NCBI GenBank assembly: GCA_030431935.1
Contig: JAUIIC010000006.1
Span: 1-41,812, forward strand
Direction: 5' to 3'
Origin: Alphaproteobacteria bacterium
GTDB lineage: Bacteria > Pseudomonadota > Alphaproteobacteria > Rhodobacterales > Rhodobacteraceae
Length of the DNA stretch: 41,812 bases
This document shows, in pieces, positions 7,954 through 16,610 of the stretch. The notes beneath the pieces are model-generated. The model saw nothing but the letters and a program-made list of their open reading frames with translations. It made no database searches and had not been told where the DNA came from. Made by a program: the position numbers and the translations under genes. Every line of letters begins with the position of its first letter. Positions within the stretch are counted from its first letter, which is position 1.

Positions 7954-8730
7954 GTGGCGACATACGCAGGTGCTGGAAAGAAGCTTCAGTCCGAGCGTGC
8001 CGTGCGCGTGCTCCGGTCGCGGATTCTATCCGGCGAGTTCGGGCCCGACACCCACATATCCGAGACCGCTGCAGCCGAGATGATGGGCATTTCGCGGACA
8101 CCGACGCGCGAGGCGCTTGCACAGCTTGTGGATGAGGGGCTGCTGGACCGCACCAGCTCCGGGCGTTGCACCGTGCGCAGCTTTTCCGCCGACGACGTTA
8201 TCGACGCGATCGAGTTGCGCGGGGTCCTCGAAGGAACGATCGTTCGCCTTGCGGCAGAGCGCGGCCCGTCAAGGGACGACTTCGACCGCTGCATGGAACT
8301 TGCCGACCTGATCGACATCGCGCTGGGCGATGCCGAGCCCGAGATAGATTTCGAGCGCTACGCGGATCTCAACGCCGAATTCCACCGCACGCTGATCGGG
8401 TTGTCGGGATCGGTGACGCTCCGGCGCGAGGCAGAGCGTGCCTACCGGATGCCGCTGGCCTCTCCGAGTGCGTTCCTGCAGTCGCAGGAACACCTCGTTC
8501 CGGTGCGGCGGTCGCTTTACGTCGCACAGGCCCAGCACCGGGCCCTTCTTGACGCGATCGCCGCGCGGGAAGGGGCAAGGGCCGAGATGCTGGCGCGCGA
8601 ACACGCGCGCCTTGCCCGGCAGAACCTCGACGCGCTCATGCAGTCTGAAGACCGGCATGTGCATGACATCCCCGGCCTGTCGATGCTGGCCGGAACACCC
8701 CAAGTGAACACCAAAGGGAGGACTCAATGA
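7954..8730 (+). CDS. GntR-family transcriptional regulator, FCD (FadR) subfamily
   Basis: About 258 residues from GTG 7954 (a TTG start at 7891 would add 21 residues). The N-terminal winged helix-turn-helix reads ISETAAAEMMGISRTPTREA, then EGLLDR. The C-terminal all-helical FCD ligand domain shows the usual metal/ligand residues in NAEFHRTL, in AQHRALLDAI and in the terminal REHARL helix. Such proteins bind small carboxylates or aromatic acids and usually repress the adjacent catabolic operon. The stop overlaps the ATG of the TRAP binding protein (ATGA at 8727-8730), so regulator and transporter are translationally coupled. GTATAC-type palindromes upstream are the likely operators for both this operon and the divergent P450. 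Confidence 0.9.
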   Translation: MATYAGAGKKLQSERAVRVLRSRILSGEFGPDTHISETAAAEMMGISRTPTREALAQLVDEGLLDRTSSGRCTVRSFSADDVIDAIELRGVLEGTIVRLAAERGPSRDDFDRCMELADLIDIALGDAEPEIDFERYADLNAEFHRTLIGLSGSVTLRREAERAYRMPLASPSAFLQSQEHLVPVRRSLYVAQAQHRALLDAIAAREGARAEMLAREHARLARQNLDALMQSEDRHVHDIPGLSMLAGTPQVNTKGRTQ

Positions 8731-9764
8731 AACTCAACGGCATTCTGACCGCAGTCGCGGGCAGCGTCCTGGCGCTTGGCATGGCCACGGCGGCGGCGGC
8801 GCAAGAGTATACCTTCAAGCTGCACCACATGCTCGGCGCGCAGGCCCCGGCACAGCGCAACATGCTGGAACCCTGGGTCAAGCAGGTCGAGGAGAACTCG
8901 GGCGGGCGCGTGAAGATCGAGATCTTCCCGGCCATGACCCTGGGCGGCACCCCGCCGGAACTGGTCCAGCAGGCCCGTGACGGAGTGGTCGACCTGGTCT
9001 GGACGGTCAACGGCTACACGCCCGGACAGTTCCCCCGCACCGAGGTGTTCGAACTGCCCGGCGTCTTCCTGAACGACATCAAGGCCGCAAACCTGGCCAT
9101 GTACGACATGTTCGAGGATCACCTGTCCGAGGACTACCGGGGTCTCGAGGTGATGTGGCTGCACGTCCATGCGGGTCAGGCCCTGATGACGGTGGACAAG
9201 GAAGTCCGCTCGCCCGCCGATCTGAGCGGCATGAAGATCCGCATCCCGACGCGCACGGGCGCATGGGTTATCGAGGCGTTGGGTGCCTCGCCGCTGGCGA
9301 TGCCGGTTCCCGAGGTGCCTTCGGCGCTGTCCAAGAAGGTGGTTGATGCCACTCTTCTGCCCTGGGAGATCATCCCGCCGCTGCAGCTTCACAACCAGAT
9401 CAACTATTTCATCGAGGGCGCCGACGAGACCCGCTTCGGCACCACCAGCTTCCAGGTTTCGATGAACCAGGCCCGCTGGGATGGCCTGCCGGACGACATC
9501 AAGAAGGCCTTCCGCGACGCGTCGGGCCGTGACTGGTGGGGCACCGTGGCCGATGCGTGGCGCGGCGGCGACGACTTCGGCATCAAGATGGCGACCGATG
9601 CGGGCAAGACCCACATCATGTTGAGCGAAGCCGAGACGCAGGCGTTCCTCGACGTCCTGGCCCCGGTCCAGCAGCGCTGGATCGACGAAGTCAACGGCAA
9701 GGGACTTGACGGCGAGGCCCTGGTCGCGCGCGCCAGGGAACTGATCGCGGCGAACGCCCAGTAA
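8727..9764 (+). CDS. TRAP transporter substrate-binding protein (DctP family)
   Basis: 345-residue periplasmic receptor that delivers an organic acid to the DctQ/DctM membrane pair encoded next. An N-terminal signal peptide of about 26 residues ends at AAAAQ. The ligand-binding region contains MKIRIPTRTGAW, whose arginine normally binds the substrate carboxylate, followed by PVPEVPSALSKKVVDAT, a typical DctP segment. GGGAGGA at 8716-8722 is a strong ribosome site inside the end of the regulator gene. The stop overlaps the next ATG (TAATG, 9762-9766). Carboxylate specificity cannot be set from sequence; the nearby feruloyl-CoA-synthase-like ligase suggests an aromatic acid. Confidence 0.93.
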   Translation: MKLNGILTAVAGSVLALGMATAAAAQEYTFKLHHMLGAQAPAQRNMLEPWVKQVEENSGGRVKIEIFPAMTLGGTPPELVQQARDGVVDLVWTVNGYTPGQFPRTEVFELPGVFLNDIKAANLAMYDMFEDHLSEDYRGLEVMWLHVHAGQALMTVDKEVRSPADLSGMKIRIPTRTGAWVIEALGASPLAMPVPEVPSALSKKVVDATLLPWEIIPPLQLHNQINYFIEGADETRFGTTSFQVSMNQARWDGLPDDIKKAFRDASGRDWWGTVADAWRGGDDFGIKMATDAGKTHIMLSEAETQAFLDVLAPVQQRWIDEVNGKGLDGEALVARARELIAANAQ

Positions 9765-10276
9765 TGGACGCCGCTACTGCAACGACGGGGACGGGGCCTT
9801 CGGGCCTCGTCCTTCGCATCTGCACCGCCTGGGCCGTGCTGGGCGGGCTGGTGCTGTTGGCCGTGGTCACGGTCAACGTGGTCTCGGTGGCCGGGGCCGC
9901 GCTGTTCAATGCGGCGGTGCCGGGCGATTTCGAGCTGACCGAAATAGGGGTCGCCATCGCGGCCTTCTCGTTCTTGCCCTATTGCCAGATCGCCGGGCTG
10001 AACGTCACGGCCGATATATTCACGGCGCGGGCCTCGAAATTCTGGCTGTCTCTCTTTTCCCTGGCCGGCTCGCTGGTGGCGCTGATCTTCGGCGTGATCC
10101 TCCTGTGGCGGATGTACCACGGGATGCTGGACCAGCGGACCTATGATTCCACGACCGCGATCCTGCAGATCCCGCTATGGTGGGGCTATGCCCCCTGTCT
10201 GATTTCCCTTGCGCTGCTGGCGCTGGCGAGCCTTGCCTCGCTGGTGGACGCCACGCGCGACATCCTGCGGGGCTAG
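9764..10276 (+). CDS. TRAP transporter small permease (DctQ family)
   Basis: 170-residue inner-membrane protein with four predicted hydrophobic helices (about residues 20-43, 58-75, 88-110 and 132-155), the normal size and layout of a DctQ subunit. It pairs with the DctM subunit that begins 6 bp after its stop and is translationally coupled to the receptor gene by a 1-nt overlap. DctQ subunits vary greatly in sequence; the call rests on size, topology and position between dctP- and dctM-type genes. Confidence 0.88.
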   Translation: MDAATATTGTGPSGLVLRICTAWAVLGGLVLLAVVTVNVVSVAGAALFNAAVPGDFELTEIGVAIAAFSFLPYCQIAGLNVTADIFTARASKFWLSLFSLAGSLVALIFGVILLWRMYHGMLDQRTYDSTTAILQIPLWWGYAPCLISLALLALASLASLVDATRDILRG

Positions 10277-10282
10277 GCCGAG

Positions 10283-11638
10283 ATGGATCCGATCACCCTT
10301 GGTATTCTGGGCCTCGTCGTGCTGGTGGGGCTTATCGCAATCCGCATTCCCATCGCCTACTCCATGATCCTCGTCGGCGGCGTCGGCACCGTGCTGGTGA
10401 ACGGCTGGCTGCCGGTGCTGAGCCAGCTCAAGACGCTGGGCTGGGGGGTGTTCTCGAACTACGGCCTGTCGGTCGTGCCGATGTTCGTGCTGATGGGCGC
10501 GCTGGCGTCTCGCGCGGGGCTGAGCCAGGCGCTCTTTCGCGGGGCAAACGCCTGGCTCGGCTGGATGCGCGGCGGCACGGCGATGGCGGCGATCGCGGGC
10601 TGCGCGGGTTTCGGCGCGGTCTGCGGATCGTCGCTGGCCACGGCGTCCACGATGGGCAAGGTCGCGCTGCCGGAACTCAAGCGCTACAACTACTCGGGCG
10701 CGCTGGCGACCGGGTCGCTGGCTGCGGGCGGCGTTCTGGGCATCCTGATCCCGCCCTCGGTCGTGCTCATCATCTACGCCATCATCGTCGAGGCCAACAT
10801 CGTCACGATGTTCGCCGCCGCGATGATCCCCGGCATCCTGGCCGTCCTGCTCTTCATCGTCACGATCGCGATCTATGTCGCGATCAAGCCCGAGGCCGGG
10901 CCCAAGGGCGGCGCCGCCGACAGGGCAGAGTTCATGTCGGCCACCTTGGGCGTGATCCCGGTGCTGGTGATCTTCGGGCTGGTGCTGGGCGGGATCTACG
11001 GCGGCTTCTTCAACCCCACGCCGGCGGCGGCGGTCGGTGTCGCGCTGGTGGGCATCTACGGTGTGGCGCGCGGGTCCATCCGCTGGGCCGAACTCAAGGA
11101 CTCGCTCAAGGAAACGGCGGGCACGACGGGGATGATCTATCTCATCATCCTGGGCGCCGAACTGATGAAGATCTTCATGAGCCGGATCGGCCTGCCGCAG
11201 GCCACCGCGGACTGGATCGCGGGGTCCGGCATCGCGCCCTTCCTGGTCGTGGGCCTCCTGCTGGTGGCGCTGATCGCGCTGGGCTGCCTGATGGACAGCC
11301 TGTCGATGATCCTGCTGGTGATCCCGTTCTTCTGGCCCGTGCTCGTGGAACTGAACGGCGGGCTCTACATGCCGGCAGAGGGTTCGGGCTTTGGCATGTC
11401 GACCGAAGAGCTGAAGATCTGGTTCGGGATCCTCGCCTTGATCGTGGTGGAACTGGGTCTCATCACGCCGCCCGTGGGGATGAACGTCTTCGTCATCTCG
11501 GCGCTCGCCAAGGACACCCCGATGATCGAGACCTTCAAGGGCGTGTTGCCCTTCTTCGGGGCCGAGCTTGTGCGGGTCTCGATCCTGTTCGCGTTCCCGG
11601 CCATCACGCTGTGGCTGCCGTCGTTGCTGAATGGTTAG
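10283..11638 (+). CDS. TRAP transporter large permease (DctM family)
   Basis: 451-residue inner-membrane transport subunit, with about 12 hydrophobic segments over its length. Typical DctM motifs include GGVLGILIPPSVVLIIYAII near residues 150-170 and the LITPPVGMNVFVISALA hairpin near 390-410. It forms the sodium-coupled channel for the substrate captured by the receptor encoded two genes upstream. Length is normal. A 77-bp gap with small GC hairpins separates it from the methyltransferase-like gene, which may therefore be partly co-transcribed. Confidence 0.93.
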   Translation: MDPITLGILGLVVLVGLIAIRIPIAYSMILVGGVGTVLVNGWLPVLSQLKTLGWGVFSNYGLSVVPMFVLMGALASRAGLSQALFRGANAWLGWMRGGTAMAAIAGCAGFGAVCGSSLATASTMGKVALPELKRYNYSGALATGSLAAGGVLGILIPPSVVLIIYAIIVEANIVTMFAAAMIPGILAVLLFIVTIAIYVAIKPEAGPKGGAADRAEFMSATLGVIPVLVIFGLVLGGIYGGFFNPTPAAAVGVALVGIYGVARGSIRWAELKDSLKETAGTTGMIYLIILGAELMKIFMSRIGLPQATADWIAGSGIAPFLVVGLLLVALIALGCLMDSLSMILLVIPFFWPVLVELNGGLYMPAEGSGFGMSTEELKIWFGILALIVVELGLITPPVGMNVFVISALAKDTPMIETFKGVLPFFGAELVRVSILFAFPAITLWLPSLLNG

Positions 11639-11715
11639 CGCCTCTCGGGGCGTTTCAAACTCCGGCCTCCCGCTCTGTGGGCGGGCCTGTTCCATCTTGA
11701 TGAGAAAGGATACCG

Positions 11716-12831
11716 ATGACTGACATGACCCCGCCGTTTCGCGCCGACCACGTCGGCAGCCTGTTGCGCCCGGCCTCGGTGACGGCGGCGCGCAAGAAGT
11801 TCTTCGAGGAGAAATCCATCTCGGCGGCCGAGCTGAAGGCGGCCGAGGACGCGGCCATTCCGGACCTCATCAAGATGCAGGAAGAGGTGGGCCTGAAGGC
11901 CGTCACCGACGGCGAGGCGCGCCGGTCCTTCTGGCACTACGACTTCATGGGCATGCTGACGGGCCTCGACCTCGAAGAGCGCGACGAGGGCGTGCAGTTC
12001 GCCGGCGTCAAGCTGCGCCCGATCTTCCCCACGATCACCGCGCCGCTCGATTTCCCCGACGATCACCCGATGCTGGAGCATTTCACCTTCGTGAAGGATC
12101 ACTCGAACGTGGTGCCCAAGATCTCGATCCCCGGGCCGTCCTGCTGCCACTTCCGCACCGCGCTCGACGACATCCACGTCAAGGAATACCGCGAGGATGT
12201 CGAGGCGTTCACCGCCGCCATCGCCGCCACCTACAAGAAGGCGGTTAACGCGTTCTATGCTGCGGGCTGCCGCTACCTGCAGATGGACGACATCTTCTTC
12301 GCCTATCTGTGCGATCCCAAGCACCGCGCCGACAAGCAGGCGGCCGGCCAGGATCCCGACTGGCTGATCCAGCGCTATTCCTGGATGATGCGTGAGGCGA
12401 TCAAGGACCGCCCGTCCGACATGGTGATCGGCATGCACATGTGCCGGGGCAACTTCCGCTCGACCCACGCGGCCGAGGGCGCCTACGACCTGGCCGCAGA
12501 GGCGATCTTCGACACCGGGGTGGACGTGTTCTTCATGGAATACGACACCGAACGCTCGGGCGGGCTGGAGCCGCTGAAGCTGCTGCCCAAGGGCAAGCAG
12601 CGCGTGCTGCCGGGCTTCATCACCACCAAGACCGGTGACCTGGAAGACATGGACTGGCTCAAGTCCAAGTTCGACGAAGCGTCGAAATACGCCGACATCG
12701 ACCAGCTGGGCATCGCGCCCCAGTGCGGCTTCGCCTCGACCGAGGAAGGCAACGCGATCACCCCAGATGACCAGCGCCGCAAGCTGGACCTGGTGGTGCG
12801 CTGCGCCGAGGAAATCTGGGGCGGCGTCTGA
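11716..12831 (+). CDS. MetE C-terminal-domain-like cobalamin-independent methyltransferase
   Basis: 371-residue protein corresponding to the catalytic C-terminal half of cobalamin-independent methionine synthase, without the N-terminal MetE domain. The zinc ligand set appears complete: His241 and Cys243 (HMCRGN), Glu275 (FMEYDTERSG) and Cys337 (APQCGF), aligning with H641, C643, E665 and C726 of E. coli MetE, with a roughly 10-residue insertion between Cys243 and Glu275. Stand-alone homologues transfer methyl groups to thiols, often from unconventional donors. Following a TRAP operon and near a possible O-demethylating P450, it may handle one-carbon units or a methylated substrate; that is inference. 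GAAAGGA precedes the ATG. Confidence 0.82.
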   Translation: MTDMTPPFRADHVGSLLRPASVTAARKKFFEEKSISAAELKAAEDAAIPDLIKMQEEVGLKAVTDGEARRSFWHYDFMGMLTGLDLEERDEGVQFAGVKLRPIFPTITAPLDFPDDHPMLEHFTFVKDHSNVVPKISIPGPSCCHFRTALDDIHVKEYREDVEAFTAAIAATYKKAVNAFYAAGCRYLQMDDIFFAYLCDPKHRADKQAAGQDPDWLIQRYSWMMREAIKDRPSDMVIGMHMCRGNFRSTHAAEGAYDLAAEAIFDTGVDVFFMEYDTERSGGLEPLKLLPKGKQRVLPGFITTKTGDLEDMDWLKSKFDEASKYADIDQLGIAPQCGFASTEEGNAITPDDQRRKLDLVVRCAEEIWGGV

Positions 12832-12841
12832 GCCGCCCCCG

Positions 12842-12865
12842 GCGCGCCGGGTCTGTCCGGCGCGC
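12842..12865. terminator. Bidirectional hairpin between convergent genes
   Basis: A perfect 9-bp stem GCGCGCCGG/CCGGCGCGC (12842-12850 with 12857-12865) with a 6-nt loop, reaching the last base of the convergent ligase stop codon. It separates the methyltransferase-like gene (stop 12831) from the ligase. No T tract. Confidence 0.6.
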
Positions 12866-14700
12866 TACCGCGCCAGCGCGATGACGCGCGGATCGTCGGT
12901 CCAGAGCGCCTCGACCAGGTCGGCGCGGCTGCGCAGGACGGCGCGCTGGTTGATCGAGCCCTTGTCGGTGACCTCGCCCTTGTCGAAGGACAACGGCGCC
13001 TCGATGAACAGGATGCGGCGCACTCGCGTGGCCGATCCGGTCGCGGCGGCGGCATGGGTGGCGAGGCATTCGCCCGCAAGGCGCCGCACCTCGGGGTGGG
13101 CCAGCAGCGCCTCGCCCTCCAGCGAGGGATCGCCCGCGACCTGACGCAGCGCGGCCCAGTCCGGCACGACAAGCGCGCCCAGTTCATGATGACCTTCGCC
13201 CGCGATCACGACATCGCTCGCGATACCCTTGAGCGCATTGGTGACCTGCGCCCGCAAGGGGCCCACCGCAACCCAGGTGCCCGAGGCCAGCTTGAAGTTC
13301 TCGGCCAGGCGGCCGTCGAAGAGGAACCCGCGCGACGCGTCACCGGGCACGGCGAAACGGAAGGCATCGCCGAACCTGTAGAAGCCTTCCTCGTCAAACG
13401 CCTCGGCGGTGAGTTTATCGTTGCGCCAGTAGCCGGGCGTGACCGAGGGACTTTTCACCCGCGCCTCCAGCTTGTCGCCCTGCGGCACCAGCTTCAGCGT
13501 GACGCCATGCCCCGGGATGCCGATGTTGCCCGAGGTCTTGTCGCGTTCCACCCAGCCCATCGCGAAGGGGCCGGTTTCGGTCGACCCGAAGCCGGTGCCC
13601 ATGATGACCCCGCCCGGCACCGCCGCGTCGGCGATGCGCGCCACACGGTCCCAGACAGGCTGGCTCATCCCCGCGCCGGCGTACCACATGAGCGAAAGAC
13701 GGGCGAAGAACGTCTCGCGCAGTGCCGCGTTGCCCTCCATCGCGTCCAGCAGCATCTGGTAGCCCAGCGGGACATTGAAATACCAGGTGGGGGAAATTTC
13801 ACGCAGGTTGGCGACGGTGCGCCCGATCATTCCCGGCGTCGGGCGGCCATCGTCGATGTAGTAGCTGCCGCCGTGATAGAAGGCGATGTTGAACGCCTTG
13901 TTGCCGCTGGCGGTATGGTTCCATGGCGCCCAGTCCACCAGCACCGGCGGCGTGTCGCGCAGGAACGCCATGCATTGCGCGACCATTTCCATGTTGGAAC
14001 ACAGCATCCGCTGGGTCTGGATCACCGCCTTGGGCGTTCCCGTGGTGCCGGAGGTGAACAGGAACTTGGCCACGGTGTCCGGCGTGATCGCCGCATGCGC
14101 GGCCTCCATCGCCGCGTCGGGGACGGTGCGGGCCAGATCGTCGAAGGCCAGCATCCGGCAGCCCGGCACCGCCCCCTTGACCGACACCACCGGAAGATCG
14201 GTGCCGAATACAGCCTCGATCGCGGGGGCGAACCCCGCCACGTCATCGGCAAAGATCATGCCGGGGGTCAGTTGCGCGGCCACATCGCGCAGTTTCAGGT
14301 AGTCGCCGCCTGACAGGGCATAGGCCGGCGCCAGGGCGGCCGACGGGATGCCCACATGCTGCGCGCCAAGGGCCATCAGCGCGTGAACCGTGCTGTTGCC
14401 CGAAAGGATCAGCAGAGGGCGCTCCGTGGTCAGCCCATGCGCCAGCAAGGCGGTGCCGATCGCGCGAATCATCCGGCCGGCCTCGCCGTATCGCGTCTCG
14501 ATCCAGCCGCCATCGGGGCCACGCTCGGCCATCCACAGCGCATCCGGCGTCCGTTCGGCCCAGTGCATGAAGCGTTCGGTGATGCAGCGCGGATAGGGGC
14601 GCAGCGGTTCGGCCTGCCAGACGAGGATGGACCCGTCGTCGCGGGTCTCGCTTTGCACCGTCGGCATCCAGAGGGAGGGGGCGGATCTGGTCTGTGTCAT
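12865..14700 (-). CDS. fcs: Feruloyl-CoA synthase-like acyl-CoA/AMP-forming ligase
   Basis: 611-residue adenylate-forming enzyme that would activate a hydroxycinnamic or related aromatic acid with ATP and CoA. The AMP/phosphate loop is LFTSGTTGTPKAVIQTQ. The following block VLVDWAPWNHTASGN and DDGRPTPGMIGRT matches the feruloyl-CoA-synthase subfamily as I remember it. The C-terminal domain retains DKGEVTDKGSINQRAVL, where the catalytic lysine of the second half-reaction is expected. Length (about 610) fits. No feruloyl-CoA hydratase/lyase or vanillin dehydrogenase gene accompanies it, so the downstream steps must lie elsewhere, and the true acid may differ from ferulate. It is convergent with the TRAP-methyltransferase operon and has its own promoter in 14701-14808. 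Confidence 0.8.
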   Translation of the reverse strand: MTQTRSAPSLWMPTVQSETRDDGSILVWQAEPLRPYPRCITERFMHWAERTPDALWMAERGPDGGWIETRYGEAGRMIRAIGTALLAHGLTTERPLLILSGNSTVHALMALGAQHVGIPSAALAPAYALSGGDYLKLRDVAAQLTPGMIFADDVAGFAPAIEAVFGTDLPVVSVKGAVPGCRMLAFDDLARTVPDAAMEAAHAAITPDTVAKFLFTSGTTGTPKAVIQTQRMLCSNMEMVAQCMAFLRDTPPVLVDWAPWNHTASGNKAFNIAFYHGGSYYIDDGRPTPGMIGRTVANLREISPTWYFNVPLGYQMLLDAMEGNAALRETFFARLSLMWYAGAGMSQPVWDRVARIADAAVPGGVIMGTGFGSTETGPFAMGWVERDKTSGNIGIPGHGVTLKLVPQGDKLEARVKSPSVTPGYWRNDKLTAEAFDEEGFYRFGDAFRFAVPGDASRGFLFDGRLAENFKLASGTWVAVGPLRAQVTNALKGIASDVVIAGEGHHELGALVVPDWAALRQVAGDPSLEGEALLAHPEVRRLAGECLATHAAAATGSATRVRRILFIEAPLSFDKGEVTDKGSINQRAVLRSRADLVEALWTDDPRVIALAR

Positions 14701-14772
14701 GGCCGTCCTGCGGGGCTGGGTCGCTGCGGCCAGTCTACCCCTTTTGTTTCCTGGGAAACAATGCGAATCTGT

Positions 14773-14798
14773 CCGCCCCGGCCGTGACGCCGGGGCGG
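14773..14798 (-). terminator. Terminator hairpin downstream of rfbA
   Basis: A perfect 10-bp stem CCGCCCCGGC/GCCGGGGCGG (14773-14782 with 14789-14798) around a 6-nt loop. It lies 11 nt past the rfbA stop in the direction of transcription and probably ends the polysaccharide operon. A mildly T-rich stretch follows on the minus strand. Confidence 0.65.
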
Positions 14799-14808
14799 TC
14801 GGGCCCTG

Positions 14809-15711
14809 TCAGGCCGCGAGGCGGGGCAGACCGGCGCGGTCCGCCCGGTCCTCCAGCGACGCGCCTATGCGGGCGCCGTAGCCGGACTTGCCGTAGCGGG
14901 CCGCCGCCTCGCGCAACTGGGCGTCGGACATCCAGCCGCGGGCATGGGCGATTTCCTCGGGCGCACCGATCAGAAGCCCCTGGCGGTCCTGCAGCGCCTG
15001 CACGAAGGTTCCGGCCTCGAGCAGCGAGGCATGGGTGCCCGCGTCGAACCAGGCATAGCCCCGGCCCATCTTCTCGACGCCAAGCTGCCCGTCCTCCAGG
15101 TACATCTCGAGCAGCGACACGATCTCCAGTTCGCCGCGCGCCGAGGGCTGCACGTCTCGGGCGCGCCGGGGGGCGTCGCCGGGCAGGAAGTAGATGCCCG
15201 TGACCGCATAGTTCGACGGCGGCACGGCGGGCTTCTCGACGATGCCCGTGACCCGATCGCCCTCGAAGGCCACCACGCCATAGCGCTCGGGGTCAGAGAC
15301 GCGGCAGGCAAAGACCGTGGCGCCTGGGTTTGCGTCGGCGCGGGCCAGCCGTTCCGTCAGGTCGTTGCCGAAGAACAGGTTGTCGCCCAGCACCATGGCC
15401 GAGGGCGCCCCGTCGAGGAACTCCTCTGCCAGCAGGTAGGCCTGTGCCAGACCATCCGGCGAGGGCTGCGCGATCCAGGTCAGGGACACGCCAAGGTGGC
15501 CGCCGTCGCCCAGGACGCGCTGGAAAAGGTCCTGGTCCTCGGGGGTCGTGATGATGGCGATCTCGCGTATCCCGGCAAGCATCAGGACGCTGAGGGGGTA
15601 ATAGATCATCGGCTTGTCGTAGACCGGCAGGAGCGCCTTGCTAAGGCCGATGGTCAGGGGATGCAGGCGGGTGCCGCGGCCCCCGGCGAGGATGATGCCT
15701 TTGCGTTGCAT
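14809..15711 (-). CDS. rfbA: Glucose-1-phosphate thymidylyltransferase
   Basis: 300 residues from ATG 15711 (MQRKGIILAGG); AAGGAA lies upstream at good spacing, and the longer open frame is not supported. It makes dTDP-glucose from dTTP and glucose-1-phosphate, the first step of dTDP-L-rhamnose synthesis. The nucleotide-binding signature GGRGTRLHPLT, then SKALLPVYDKPMIYYPL, sits at the N-terminus, with VLGDNLFFG and EKPAVPPSNYAVTGIY further on, all typical of RfbA/RmlA. It is the last of four rhamnose genes in order C-B-D-A, with a 17-bp gap after rfbD. A strong hairpin follows. Cytosolic; normally a homotetramer inhibited by dTDP-rhamnose (family knowledge). Confidence 0.96.
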   Translation of the reverse strand: MQRKGIILAGGRGTRLHPLTIGLSKALLPVYDKPMIYYPLSVLMLAGIREIAIITTPEDQDLFQRVLGDGGHLGVSLTWIAQPSPDGLAQAYLLAEEFLDGAPSAMVLGDNLFFGNDLTERLARADANPGATVFACRVSDPERYGVVAFEGDRVTGIVEKPAVPPSNYAVTGIYFLPGDAPRRARDVQPSARGELEIVSLLEMYLEDGQLGVEKMGRGYAWFDAGTHASLLEAGTFVQALQDRQGLLIGAPEEIAHARGWMSDAQLREAAARYGKSGYGARIGASLEDRADRAGLPRLAA

Positions 15712-15728
15712 GGACTTGTTCCTTCGTT

Positions 15729-16610
15729 TCAGGCCGCGGCTTGGCCGCCAGCATTGCGGGGGGCAGAGCCAAGCTCTGCCAGGGTACGGGTCAGGGCCTC
15801 GCGCCAGTCCGGGCGCGCGATGCCGAAGACCGCTGTCGTGCGGCGGCAGTCGAGGCGCGAATTGAGCGGGCGCAGCGCCGGGGTGGGATACTCTGCCGTC
15901 GGAATGTCGGTGACGGCGCAATCGGCCCCTGCCTCGGCAAGGATCGCGCGGGCGAATTCCGCCCAGCTGACATCGCCGGCACCGGCAAGGTGATAGGTGC
16001 CCGCGTCCTGCGGGCGCTGGTGTAGATGTGCCGCGATGCGCAGCGCGGCGTCGGCCAGGGCGCTTGCGGGGGTTGGCGCGCCGATCTGGTCGGCCACGAT
16101 GCGCAGCTCCGGGCGTTCCGTGCCAAGGCGCAGGATCGTCTTTACGAAGTTCTTGCCATGGGCCGAGAACACCCAGCTGGTGCGCAGGATGACGTGCCGG
16201 CCACCGGCGGCGCGGATGGCCTCTTCGCCGGCCAGCTTGCTTAGCCCGTAGACGTTGAGGGGTGCCATCCGCGCGCCGGGGGTCCGGGCCCGGTTGCCCG
16301 ACCCGTCGAACACGTAATCGGTGGAGAAATGGACGAAGGGAATGCCCAGCGCCGCGCAGGCGCGCGCCATGGCCCCCGGCGCGCGGGCGTTCACGGCCAT
16401 CGCCTCGGCGCTGGCGGCTTCGGCCCCGTCCACGTTGGTGTAGGCGGCGGCATTGATGACGGCGGTGGGACGATGGCGCGCGATGGCATCGGTGACCGCG
16501 GCGCTGTCCGCCAGGTCCACGTCATCGCGCCCCAGCAGGATCGCGTCAGGGCAGAGCCGCGCAAGCTCGCGCGCGACCTGCCCGCTCTTTCCGAACACAA
16601 GCATCGTCAT
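15729..16610 (-). CDS. rfbD: dTDP-4-dehydrorhamnose reductase
   Basis: 293 residues from ATG 16610, which overlaps the rfbB stop (ATGA). It reduces dTDP-4-keto-L-rhamnose to dTDP-L-rhamnose with NAD(P)H. The N-terminal Rossmann motif is [12 protein letters not shown], and the short-chain reductase YxxxK is in [11 protein letters not shown]. The motifs [12 protein letters not shown] and [10 protein letters not shown] are hallmarks of RfbD/RmlD. It completes the rhamnose donor pathway together with rfbA, rfbB and rfbC. Full length. Confidence 0.95.
   Translation of the reverse strand: MTMLVFGKSGQVARELARLCPDAILLGRDDVDLADSAAVTDAIARHRPTAVINAAAYTNVDGAEAASAEAMAVNARAPGAMARACAALGIPFVHFSTDYVFDGSGNRARTPGARMAPLNVYGLSKLAGEEAIRAAGGRHVILRTSWVFSAHGKNFVKTILRLGTERPELRIVADQIGAPTPASALADAALRIAAHLHQRPQDAGTYHLAGAGDVSWAEFARAILAEAGADCAVTDIPTAEYPTPALRPLNSRLDCRRTTAVFGIARPDWREALTRTLAELGSAPRNAGGQAAA

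Noticed and set aside
15712-15921. N-terminal extension of RfbA to 15921
   Set aside because: The extra 70 residues have no similarity to the family and overlap rfbD; ATG 15711 has a good ribosome site and gives the normal length.
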